A DNA stretch of 64,000 nt from positions 62,001 to 126,000 of the forward strand of contig JAAEEP010000002.1 in the NCBI GenBank assembly GCA_013415695.1, written 5' to 3'. The notes below the pieces were generated by a model that saw only the letters and a list, made by a program, of their open reading frames with translations, searched no databases and was not told the origin of the DNA. This DNA comes from Methanomassiliicoccales archaeon. Lineage in GTDB: Archaea > Thermoplasmatota > Thermoplasmata > Methanomassiliicoccales > JAAEEP01. The translations under genes were made by a program, and so were the position numbers. This document shows, in pieces, positions 25,655-33,603 of the stretch. Each line of letters starts with the position of its first letter. The stretch's first letter is position 1.

Positions 25655-27181
25655 TTGCACATAATCGATATTAGGGATGTTTCCTTCAAGTTCTCGGGCT
25701 CCAGCGAACCGGTTCTGAAGGACATAAATCTCAGGATCGGTACCAGTGAGTTCATCACCCTCACCGGCCCCTCAGGTTGTGGCAAGTCGACGCTGTGCCT
25801 GCTGATGTGCGGTTTCCTTCCACAGGAGGGGGACGACTTCCAAGGCACCATTCATCTTGGTAGGCAGGACGTACGAGATCATTCTGTCTACCAGCTATCC
25901 AGATGGATCGGCATCGTGCAGCAGGATCCCGAGGCACAGCTCTGCACCCTGAGCGTCATGGATGAGGTGGCGTTTGGACCCGAGAATTTCCTCATGTCCG
26001 AAGGCGAGATCAACGATAAGGTGGAGTGGGCCTTGGATGTGGTGGGTGCGAAGCACCTTATAGGCCGAGAGACCACCAATCTTAGCGGTGGGGAGAAGCA
26101 GAGGCTGGCGATCGCTTCAATCCTTGCGCTGGAGCCCAAGGCAATAATCTTCGACGAACCGACTTCCCAGCTGGATCCAAAGGGCAGTGCCCAGATATTC
26201 TCTATCATCACCGAACTCCAGCGCAGGACCGACATGACAATCGTGGTGGTGGAGCACAAGCTACGGCAGATACTGCCCCTGTCATCCAGGGTGGTCGTGA
26301 TGGACCAGGGAAGGATTCTGGTGGACACTCCCTCAGATCAGCTGAAGGAACATCGATCCATTCTCCAGAGCGTGGGGGTCAGGCTGCCGGGCCAAGATTG
26401 GATCTCCAGGCCTCCAAGGGAGGAGAACGGTCACGACGGTGAGATATTGAGGATCGAGGGTCTCCACATGGCTTACCCCGAGGGGAAGAAGGTGCTAAAC
26501 GGCGTGGATCTCTCCATAAGGAAAGGAGAGAAGGTCGGGTTAATGGGGGACAACGGCTCTGGAAAGAGCACGCTCCTCCTCAACATCCTTGGACTTGAAC
26601 AGCCCAAGTCAGGAAAGATCATTCTCGACGGGAAGGATGCCAACAGGATGAGCATGAAGGACCGGGCCAAGACGATCGGCTTCATCTTCCAGAACCCCAA
26701 CCACCAAATATTCGAGTCCACCGTGATCAAGGAGGTCCTGTTCGCTACCGAGAATTTCGGCATGGATGCCACGGAGTCGGTCGAGAGGTCCAGGAAACTG
26801 CTGGAAAGCTGCAACATAGGTCAGTATGTGGAGAGGCACCCATACGGTCTCAGCTATGGTGAGAAGCGGAGGCTGAACCTTGCTTCCATATTCATCTACA
26901 TGCCCAAACTTCTTCTGATGGACGAACCATTCATCGGGCAGGATCTGAACAACCTGAATCAGCTAATGTCCCTTACCGACGACTTCGCTCGAAATGGTGG
27001 AGGGGCAATTATGGTCCTCCACGAGCCGGAAATAGCGGAGATGTACTGCGACCGGCTTGTCTTCCTAAGAGACGGGAAGATCGTCGTAGATGAGCCAACC
27101 TCGAGAGCCTTCCACATCCTGAGGGAGATGGGCGAGATAGAGTACGTTCCGGAGGTGTTACCCAATGGCCCTCGTCCCTGA
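25655..27181 (+). CDS. ECF transporter ATPase with two ABC domains (YkoD-like)
   Basis: 508 residues, two fused CbiO-type nucleotide-binding domains. Domain 1: Walker A GPSGCGKSTL, signature NLSGGEKQRLAIA, Walker B AIIFDEPTSQLD. Domain 2: Walker A GDNGSGKSTLL, signature GLSYGEKRRLNLA, Walker B LLLMDEPFIGQD. These energise ECF importers. The frame has no ATG at its start; the TTG at 25655, seven bases after the S-component stop and within a GGGGGTGG stretch that may serve as ribosome-binding site, is the best choice. It overlaps the T-component gene by 17 bases. Cytoplasmic face of the membrane. Confidence 0.93.
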   Translation: MHIIDIRDVSFKFSGSSEPVLKDINLRIGTSEFITLTGPSGCGKSTLCLLMCGFLPQEGDDFQGTIHLGRQDVRDHSVYQLSRWIGIVQQDPEAQLCTLSVMDEVAFGPENFLMSEGEINDKVEWALDVVGAKHLIGRETTNLSGGEKQRLAIASILALEPKAIIFDEPTSQLDPKGSAQIFSIITELQRRTDMTIVVVEHKLRQILPLSSRVVVMDQGRILVDTPSDQLKEHRSILQSVGVRLPGQDWISRPPREENGHDGEILRIEGLHMAYPEGKKVLNGVDLSIRKGEKVGLMGDNGSGKSTLLLNILGLEQPKSGKIILDGKDANRMSMKDRAKTIGFIFQNPNHQIFESTVIKEVLFATENFGMDATESVERSRKLLESCNIGQYVERHPYGLSYGEKRRLNLASIFIYMPKLLLMDEPFIGQDLNNLNQLMSLTDDFARNGGGAIMVLHEPEIAEMYCDRLVFLRDGKIVVDEPTSRAFHILREMGEIEYVPEVLPNGPRP

Positions 27182-27989
27182 GATGGCATTCCGCAAGGAA
27201 GATTCCATAATTCATAGACTTCATCCCATCACCAAGTTAGTCTTTCTCGTATGTTTCTGCATACTCGTCCTCGTTCTGGCCAACCTTTTCTTCTCCCTCC
27301 TGTTCCTTGTCATCATATTGCTTCTCATCAAGTTGGCCAAGATACCCTTAAGGGTCTTCGCAAGGAGGGCCAGGTTCATCATAATGTTCACGATCGTCCT
27401 GTTCCTGCTTCAGGTGATCTTCGTGGATAACGGGCGGATCCTCTTCTGGCTGATACCTGAGCTGGCCCCGGGTGTAGGACCTTTTGTGCCAGTGACAACT
27501 CTTGGGGTGGAGAGAGGTGTCGTGATCGCGTGCCGTTTCCTGTGCATAATCGCATCTTCCTTCCTGTTCGTCGCCACCACCCATCCCAACGACTTCGCCT
27601 ATGCGCTCATGCAGATCGGCCTTCCATACCGCTACGGCTTCACTTTGATCACGACGCTCCGCTTCCTCCCCTTGTTCGGCAGCGAGTTCAACGTGGTGAG
27701 GAGGGCCCAGATCGCCAGGGGTATGGATACGGCGGTGAGACCCAGGACCCTGATGCGCACCATCAAGCTCACCTTCCTCCCACTCTTGGTCTCCGGTATG
27801 TCCAAGGTTGATGCCCTCTCCATATCCATGGAGGGAAGGGGATTCGGGCTTCACAAGAAGAGGACCTTCGTCAGGACTCTGAAATTCACGGGTACCGATA
27901 CAGCGATTACCATGATCATCATATTGACCACCGTGCTGCTGTCACTATGGACAATGCTTGTGAGCATACCGATCGAGTACCATCTATGA
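27165..27989 (+). CDS. ECF transporter T component (YkoC/CbiQ-like)
   Basis: 274 residues with about five to six membrane helices. The two coupling motifs that contact the ATPases are visible: RRAQIARGMD near 185 and SISMEGRGFG near 225. This is the scaffold that links the S component to the ATPase dimer. It starts at the ATG at 27165 inside the end of the ATPase gene and is followed after ten bases by a kinase-like gene. Together with the two genes before it this gives a complete ECF module of dedicated (group I) type. Confidence 0.92.
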   Translation: MALVPEMAFRKEDSIIHRLHPITKLVFLVCFCILVLVLANLFFSLLFLVIILLLIKLAKIPLRVFARRARFIIMFTIVLFLLQVIFVDNGRILFWLIPELAPGVGPFVPVTTLGVERGVVIACRFLCIIASSFLFVATTHPNDFAYALMQIGLPYRYGFTLITTLRFLPLFGSEFNVVRRAQIARGMDTAVRPRTLMRTIKLTFLPLLVSGMSKVDALSISMEGRGFGLHKKRTFVRTLKFTGTDTAITMIIILTTVLLSLWTMLVSIPIEYHL

Positions 27990-27999
27990 GCTGAGGCAT

Positions 28000-28761
28000 A
28001 TGAACACGCTGGAGAAGACCATGACTGATCTCCTGGGAAGGGGAATCGATGTCACGCACGTCTCAGAGATGCCCCTGAATGCTCCCGTCCTCGAGGTCTT
28101 AAGATTGACCAGCAGGAAGAATGCCGTTTACTTGATCAAGACCCCCGATAGGGAGCTGGTCCTCAAGGTCTTCGAGAACGATAGGTGGGAAAGAGAGCAA
28201 ACCATCCTACTTTCATGCCAGTCCAGGGGAGTCCTGGCCCCCAAGCCCCTCCTCATGGGTGAGGGGTTCATCGTCATGGATTATCTAAAGGGTCCCAACC
28301 TCTGTGACCTGGTCAACGAGACACTGGACCCGGTCTATCCCAGGATGATCGCCAGGTGGCTGGCCGACTTTCATGGAAACCTTGGAGATGAGGAGGTAAC
28401 CCTCGTCAAGTCTGATGCAAAGCTCCAGAACTTCATCCTGACCGAGCGAGGTGTGGCGGGACTGGACTTTGAGCTGGCCCATGAGGGGGACCCGTTAGAG
28501 GACCTGGGCGAGGTCTGTGCCCATATACTCAACACCGATCCCATGTTCATCGAGGAAAAGTATGCACTTTGCGACCAATTCCTCCGGTGCTACCTGTCGA
28601 TCACCGATCACTCGTTGGAGGGCATCACTTACTGGGTGGTCTCGGCTCTCAAGGAGGCCGCTCACTTCAGGCCCGATCAGCGGGAGAGGCTAGAAAAGGA
28701 GATTGAGGAACTCGATAGAGGAGAGGTTTGGCCATTTTATCATCACGATCAGAAAAGGTGA
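28000..28761 (+). CDS. Protein-kinase-like small-molecule phosphotransferase
   Basis: 253 residues of the aminoglycoside/choline-kinase-like fold: nucleotide Lys in ELVLKVFE, a hinge-like IVMDYLKGPNL, catalytic-loop equivalent KSDAKLQNFIL (Asp and Asn), and metal-binding LDFELAHEGDPLEDLG. It is soluble. As last gene of the ECF operon it may phosphorylate the imported compound, as thiamine or other vitamin kinases do; ThiK-type kinases belong to this fold. An alternative is a protein-kinase-like regulator of the transporter. Its 3' end overlaps the convergent mevalonate-pathway gene by 13 bases. Confidence 0.75.
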   Translation: MNTLEKTMTDLLGRGIDVTHVSEMPLNAPVLEVLRLTSRKNAVYLIKTPDRELVLKVFENDRWEREQTILLSCQSRGVLAPKPLLMGEGFIVMDYLKGPNLCDLVNETLDPVYPRMIARWLADFHGNLGDEEVTLVKSDAKLQNFILTERGVAGLDFELAHEGDPLEDLGEVCAHILNTDPMFIEEKYALCDQFLRCYLSITDHSLEGITYWVVSALKEAAHFRPDQRERLEKEIEELDRGEVWPFYHHDQKR

Positions 28762-29708
28762 TCATCGGTCAGCGCGGCCTCTCCACCAACCGTGCAGGCC
28801 AGCGTCTTGATTCCAAGTGATCCGATCCTGGACCTGACCTCTTCGAGATCGTGAGTTCTCGTGTTGATGTAGACCGTGGCACCAGTGTCAATTGAGAAGT
28901 AGCACTTGACCCCCTCTTCGAACATCCTCTTGACCTCCAATATCACCCTCAGGGTGTCGGGTCTCCAGAGAATGAGCCTCTCATCACCAGTCATGGTAAT
29001 TCCGTGGAGGAGCAGCGTGTCCCTTTCGGCCAGTTCTCCGATGCCATTCACATCGCCCCTGCCGATAGCCTGTTCCATCTCGTCCAGCACGGAGGGCATG
29101 TACTCCAGGCGTGCCTTGAAGAAGGGCGAGCTGGTGACCTCGCGGTGGGCGGTGTCCGTGAACTTCATCGCTGGGACCACCGCCACCAGCATGGCCATGT
29201 GCGAATCTGCAGGAGAAGATATCCTTCGCGAAAAGGAACTCTCATCGTCATGGCCGGCGTACCATCGGGAGAATCCCCCGGTCACAGCCCGGGAGGCGGA
29301 GCCCGCTCCTCTCCTTGCGAATCTTGAGATCTCTTCCAGGGTGAGATCAAGGCCCAACGCGTCCGAGCAGGCGAGGGCGAGGGCAGCGAACCCAGAGGAG
29401 CTTGCGCCCAGTCCGATGTTCGAGGGAAAGTCGTTGATGGATGCCATCCTCATCCCCTTATCGATGCCAGCCATCTCCCTTATGGGCTCCACAACTGCGA
29501 GTATCCTCTCCAATTCTCTCTCGCCCGCCGATTTTCCGTCAATTTCCGCGCAATCGGGCCATCTCCCAAAATCCACCGTGGTCCGGGTGCAGAGGGGGGC
29601 AGTGCAGACGGAAATGGAATCATGATAGGGCAGCCTGAGGACCTCGTCTTTCAGGCCATGATATTTTATCAGTCCCTGTATGGGGTGCGCGGTGGCGCTG
29701 GACTTCAT
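28749..29708 (-). CDS. mvaD: Mevalonate-pathway decarboxylase (phosphomevalonate type)
   Basis: 319 residues of the GHMP-fold diphosphomevalonate decarboxylase family. The N-terminal pattern HPIQGLIKYHGLKDE.LRLPYHDSISV closely resembles what I recall of the haloarchaeal phosphomevalonate decarboxylase. The ATP loop is PSNIGLGASSSGFAALA, the Arg in GSASRAVTGGF, and the catalytic Asp in FSIDTGATVY; all residues needed for decarboxylation are kept. It acts in isoprenoid precursor synthesis for archaeal lipids. Thermoplasma relatives of this family act on mevalonate or its 3,5-bisphosphate, so the exact substrate is open. Archease precedes it by eight bases. Confidence 0.88.
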   Translation of the reverse strand: MKSSATAHPIQGLIKYHGLKDEVLRLPYHDSISVCTAPLCTRTTVDFGRWPDCAEIDGKSAGERELERILAVVEPIREMAGIDKGMRMASINDFPSNIGLGASSSGFAALALACSDALGLDLTLEEISRFARRGAGSASRAVTGGFSRWYAGHDDESSFSRRISSPADSHMAMLVAVVPAMKFTDTAHREVTSSPFFKARLEYMPSVLDEMEQAIGRGDVNGIGELAERDTLLLHGITMTGDERLILWRPDTLRVILEVKRMFEEGVKCYFSIDTGATVYINTRTHDLEEVRSRIGSLGIKTLACTVGGEAALTDDHLF

Positions 29709-29716
29709 GGTTCACC

Positions 29717-30121
29717 TCATATGTCGAACAGCACGGTCACCGAAGGCGTGTCCTTGTCGACATTAAGCATGTGGTATGTCACTGCCTTGATCTCGGTCTT
29801 TGGTCTGTGCTTCTTCAGATCGAGCTCCTCTCCCTTGGCCAGGCAGCTAAGGCCTTCCTCCGAGAAGGAGACGTCGAAGGAGGAGAGCACCACATGTTCA
29901 ACATCATGGAGGTATAAGAGCTCGGAAAGAAGGTCGAACAGAAGCTCTTCCTTCTCGTCGCCCTCGATCTTCACCTCCACCTCTCCAATTGGCTGGATAG
30001 TAGAGACATCTACTATCTGATCGAACATAGCCAGTGCGGCGTTGGCGAAGCATTCCTCAAGCGTGTTTCCGTATGCTCTAACCAGAATGTCGGCGGTGTG
30101 GTCAAGAAGCTCGAATCTCAT
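29717..30121 (-). CDS. Archease, RtcB ligase cofactor
   Basis: 134 residues with the archease pattern: FELLDHTADILVRAYG at the N-terminus and conserved acidic residues, LLFDLLSELLYLHD in the middle, and KAVTYHMLNVD near the C-terminus (His and Asp used for metal). Archease activates the tRNA-splicing ligase RtcB. Size is normal. A minus-strand box A (ATTTTTATCC, about 30143-30152) is about 26 bases before the ATG, implying a leaderless message. The mevalonate-pathway gene follows in the same direction. Confidence 0.95.
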   Translation of the reverse strand: MRFELLDHTADILVRAYGNTLEECFANAALAMFDQIVDVSTIQPIGEVEVKIEGDEKEELLFDLLSELLYLHDVEHVVLSSFDVSFSEEGLSCLAKGEELDLKKHRPKTEIKAVTYHMLNVDKDTPSVTVLFDI

Positions 30122-30168
30122 CGTTCTTGGATTGCATGACAGGATAAAAATTGTTGTGCAGCGGTTCG

Positions 30169-30180
30169 AAATTCGAATTT
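30169..30180. promoter_or_regulatory. Perfect palindrome between archease and nadX
   Basis: AAATTCGAATTT is a perfect 12-base palindrome in the 144-base divergent region, about 86 bases from the nadX ATG and 48 from the archease ATG. The preceding TTCGAA gives an overlapping second copy of the core. Possible regulator site; chance is not excluded in AT-rich DNA. Confidence 0.3.
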
Positions 30181-30265
30181 TCCAGGTAATCTACGCTTTA
30201 AAGCTCCCTTAGAACACTCTGATTTTCAATAGTGTTATATTGCCGTTGTATATTCTCTCGGTACA

Positions 30266-31084
30266 ATGCGAATCCTGATAATTGGGTGCGGTTCCATCGG
30301 CACTCAGATAGCAAGGGCCGTTGACGAGATGGAGGAGTTCGACAAGGTGTACATCACTGATCAAAGCCACATGTGCGCTGTCCACCTTCAAAGGATCCTT
30401 CGGAACGTGGAGTACGTCGAGCACGACGACGAAACGATGAACAATCTAGCCAAGGAACTTGACCTGGTGGTCGAGGCAGCCAGCCAGGCGGCGGCAAGAC
30501 ACTACGCCCCCTTTTTCTTGGGGCGCGGAGTCGATACCATGGTCATGAGTGTGGGGGTCTTTGCGGATGATGAACTCCGGGAGAGGTGCTTCAATCTTTC
30601 CAAGGAGAAGAACGCAAGACTCTACGTCCCATCAGGAGCGGTGTGCGGTACGGATGGTCTTCGAGCGGCATCGATAGGTCGCATCGATGAGGTCACGCTC
30701 ATTACCAGGAAGGGCAGGAAGGGCATGTGCGAAGAGTCCAAGCTTAGGGAGAGAGGTGTTTCAATGGAGTCTCTCGCTGAGCCCTGTGTAATCTTCGAGG
30801 GAACGGCGAGAGAGGCTGCTCTTGCCTTTCCCAGGAACATGAACGTATCGGGCACGCTCAGCCTCCTTGGTGTAGGGTTTGACGACACCAGGGTGAAGAT
30901 AATATGTGATCCAGATATTGAGAGCAACCAACATACTGTGATCGTGAAGGGAGAATTCGGTGAGTTGAGAGCCGAGACCAAGAATGTTCCTTCTCCAAAG
31001 ACCCCATCCACGAGCTTTCTCGCAGCACTATCCGCGGTGGCGGCCATCAAGCGGATCGCGTCCAACATTTGGATAGGAATCTGA
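30266..31084 (+). CDS. nadX: L-aspartate dehydrogenase
   Basis: 272 residues. N-terminal NAD(P) motif ILIIGCGSIGTQIARAV, a central segment VVEAASQAAARHYAP with the family pattern, SVGVFADDEL, YVPSGAVCGTDGLRAA, and a C-terminal PKTPSTSFLAALSAVAAI are characteristic of aspartate dehydrogenase. The enzyme makes iminoaspartate for NAD synthesis in archaea lacking NadB. Box A GTTATATTG (about 30234-30242) sits about 26 bases before the ATG, so the message is leaderless. An M24 peptidase gene follows on the same strand after 54 bases with its own AT-rich upstream region. Confidence 0.93.
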   Translation: MRILIIGCGSIGTQIARAVDEMEEFDKVYITDQSHMCAVHLQRILRNVEYVEHDDETMNNLAKELDLVVEAASQAAARHYAPFFLGRGVDTMVMSVGVFADDELRERCFNLSKEKNARLYVPSGAVCGTDGLRAASIGRIDEVTLITRKGRKGMCEESKLRERGVSMESLAEPCVIFEGTAREAALAFPRNMNVSGTLSLLGVGFDDTRVKIICDPDIESNQHTVIVKGEFGELRAETKNVPSPKTPSTSFLAALSAVAAIKRIASNIWIGI

Positions 31085-31138
31085 ACAGGCTCCTTACTGT
31101 TATATTGGAGATAATGCCTTTATCGATTAAGTGATCCG

Positions 31139-32227
31139 ATGAAGAGCAGGGTAGAGCGAATTTTCCAGCAGTTGGGTGAGGGGATAGATGCGGTCATATT
31201 CATGAACGCAACCGAACCCAATATCGATCTCTCATTCTTCTACATCACGGGGGCGGAGTCAGGGATCTTCGAGGGCTGTTCATCCATAATCTGGCCCGAT
31301 GGTAGAATGGAACTGATAGTCAGTGAGCTGGAGGAGACGAGCTCCCGGAGGGTGAGTGCAGAGATCAAGACCTTCAAGACCACCGAGCAGAGGGCGGAGC
31401 TATTGAAAGAGTCCCTGAATGGCGTGAAGACGCTCGGAATTAACGGTGCCGCTCTCACCTATGGCAATCTCAAGAAGCTCAAGGAGACCGTGCCTGATTT
31501 CACCGAGGTGGATATAAGCAAGACGGTGGAGATGGTCAGGATGATAAAGGACGAGGAAGAGGTTGAGCGCATCAGGAAGGCCTGTCAGATCGCTTCTAGG
31601 GTGGCTGATGACATTCCCAATTTTCTCAAGGAAGGGATGCGCGAGAGTGAGGTCGGGGCCGAGATTTCGTACCGAATGCAGAGACTCGGGGCCAGCGGTC
31701 CAAGCTTTGATATGATCGCTGCGTTCGGTGAGAACTCGGCGGAACCCCACTACCTTGCAGGAGACCGCCCTCTGAATAGGGGGGAGGTCGCTCTATTCGA
31801 TTTTGGAGCCCTCTATCGCAAGTACTGTTCCGACATCACGCGTACCTTCTTCGCTCGGGAGGCCAGCGAAAAGCAGGAGAGGATCTACGAGCTGGTGAGG
31901 GATGCCAACGAGCTGGCTCTTACCACGATTCGGGCCGGGATCCCAGCCAAGGAAGCGGATGCCGCGGCACGCGAGCTGATAGACTCCACGGAGTTCAAAG
32001 GGAGGTTCATCCACTCTCTGGGACATGGGTTGGGGCTCTCGGTTCATGACGGTGGAAGCATGAGCCCCGTAACCGACATCGTGCTGCAGGAGAACATGAT
32101 CCTCACCGTAGAGCCAGGGATATACATACCAGGGTTCGGTGGAGTCAGGATAGAGGACGATGTAAGGATCACCAAGGAGGGTTGCGAGGTTCTCACCAAC
32201 GCCTCCAAGGAGCTCATGGTGATATGA
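31139..32227 (+). CDS. M24-family aminopeptidase (Xaa-Pro dipeptidase-like)
   Basis: 362 residues: an N-terminal creatinase-like domain (about 1-130) and a pita-bread metallopeptidase domain. Metal ligands are the Asp of VALFDFG, the Asp of CSDITRT, the His of SLGHGLGLSVHD, and the Glu of TVEPGIY and VRIEDDV. It would remove N-terminal residues before proline or cleave Xaa-Pro dipeptides in the cytoplasm. It overlaps the tldD start by four bases (ATGA), so it is coupled to the TldD/TldE pair and the three probably form a peptide-degradation unit. Confidence 0.92.
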   Translation: MKSRVERIFQQLGEGIDAVIFMNATEPNIDLSFFYITGAESGIFEGCSSIIWPDGRMELIVSELEETSSRRVSAEIKTFKTTEQRAELLKESLNGVKTLGINGAALTYGNLKKLKETVPDFTEVDISKTVEMVRMIKDEEEVERIRKACQIASRVADDIPNFLKEGMRESEVGAEISYRMQRLGASGPSFDMIAAFGENSAEPHYLAGDRPLNRGEVALFDFGALYRKYCSDITRTFFAREASEKQERIYELVRDANELALTTIRAGIPAKEADAAARELIDSTEFKGRFIHSLGHGLGLSVHDGGSMSPVTDIVLQENMILTVEPGIYIPGFGGVRIEDDVRITKEGCEVLTNASKELMVI

Positions 32228-33603
32228 TGAGAGATATTCTTCATGAAGCGCTAGAACGGATGACCGAAAACGGCGCAGAATTCTGTGATGCCAGGTTCCA
32301 GCAGCTAAGCATGCTTTCGGTGAAGGTGGTGGATGGCGGTGTCCGGTCCATCAAGAACGATTCAATGAGCGGGGTGTGCTTCCGCTCCAGGATAGGAGGA
32401 TCGTGGGGATACTCTTCCACGGTCTCCTTGGACAAGGAATCGCTCCTCGAAGCATGTCTGGAGGCTCCCAGGAACGCTAATAGAGGAACAGCTCCCGGTG
32501 ATCCACTACCCGAATACAGGTTCGACACCGGAACGGTGAAGGCCAAGGTGAGGTACTATCCCGCAGATATAGCACTAGAGGAGAAGCTGGCCGATCTGAT
32601 GGAACTCGACAAGGCACAGAGGATCGAGGCCAGGATAGTGAACACCAATTCGGAGTACGACGAGGGATTGAAGCGGAATATACTCATCAATTCCATGGGA
32701 GCAGACCTCGAGTGGGAGGAGATCCGGACAAGGGTAACTGCCATGACCGTCGCATCCGACGGGGACAGGACCGAGTTCTACTACGATGCCCACGGTGGAA
32801 CCAAGGGTTACGAGCTCGTGAAAGAGCTGGACCTGAACGAGATCGGCGATAAATGCGCAAGGGAGGCCATAGCCATGCTATTGGCCAAGAAGCCCCCTTC
32901 GGGCCTCTTGACCTGCATCAGCGATCCAGGAATTACTGGAACTCTGGCCCACGAGGTGATCGGTCACGCCGCGGAAGCGGACGAAGTGGTAAAGAACAGG
33001 TCCTTCCTAACCGGAGTCGTTGGAGAAAGGGTGGCTTCAGATCTAATCACCATGGTGGACGACGGTACTGTTCCAGGGGCAAGAGGGACTATTCCCTATG
33101 ACGACGAGGGAATCAGAGGATCTCGTACAGTACTGATAGAGAATGGAATATACAAGGGGTACATGCACTCGCTGGAGACCGCGGCCATGATGAACGAGGC
33201 TCCAACCGGGAACGGGCGCGCCGAGGATTATTCAAGGAGGGTCTGGGTTAGAATGACCAACACCTACTTCGAGCCTGGAGACTGGACGCTGGAGGAGATG
33301 GTGGAGGATATAGATTTTGGCGTGGTCACGGACAAGACCATAAGCGGGATGGAAGATCCGGTGGGAGGCGGATTCGAGGCACAGACCCTAAGAGGCTACC
33401 TGATTGAGAGAGGCAAGATCTCTGGAATGATCAGATCCTTCGCTCTCACCGGGGACGCGCTGGAGATTTTGAAGACCACGGATGCCGTAGGGAAGGATTT
33501 CAAGCTTGACGGTGGAACCTGCGGGAAGGGAATAGAGGACTGGGCCCCGGTCTCCACAGGGGGAGCATACTGCAGATCCAAGATCATGGTTGGTGGTGGT
33601 TGA
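32224..33603 (+). CDS. tldD: TldD-family metalloprotease
   Basis: 459 residues from the ATG that overlaps the M24 stop; an upstream in-frame ATG at 32182 lies within the M24 gene and is not favoured. The metal motif AHEVIGHAAEADE (HExxxH) identifies TldD, the catalytic half of the TldD/TldE protease, along with GTIPYDDEGI and the C-terminal GGTCGKGIEDWAPVSTGGAYCRSKIM region. In bacteria TldD/E processes peptide antibiotics and CcdA; in archaea the targets are unclear. The tldE gene overlaps its end by 14 bases. Confidence 0.92.
   Translation: MMRDILHEALERMTENGAEFCDARFQQLSMLSVKVVDGGVRSIKNDSMSGVCFRSRIGGSWGYSSTVSLDKESLLEACLEAPRNANRGTAPGDPLPEYRFDTGTVKAKVRYYPADIALEEKLADLMELDKAQRIEARIVNTNSEYDEGLKRNILINSMGADLEWEEIRTRVTAMTVASDGDRTEFYYDAHGGTKGYELVKELDLNEIGDKCAREAIAMLLAKKPPSGLLTCISDPGITGTLAHEVIGHAAEADEVVKNRSFLTGVVGERVASDLITMVDDGTVPGARGTIPYDDEGIRGSRTVLIENGIYKGYMHSLETAAMMNEAPTGNGRAEDYSRRVWVRMTNTYFEPGDWTLEEMVEDIDFGVVTDKTISGMEDPVGGGFEAQTLRGYLIERGKISGMIRSFALTGDALEILKTTDAVGKDFKLDGGTCGKGIEDWAPVSTGGAYCRSKIMVGGG

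Noticed and set aside
28906-29625. A 239-codon open frame on the plus strand
   Set aside because: It lies fully antisense to the mevalonate-pathway decarboxylase, whose motifs are complete. The Ser/Pro-rich translation is typical of a shadow frame.
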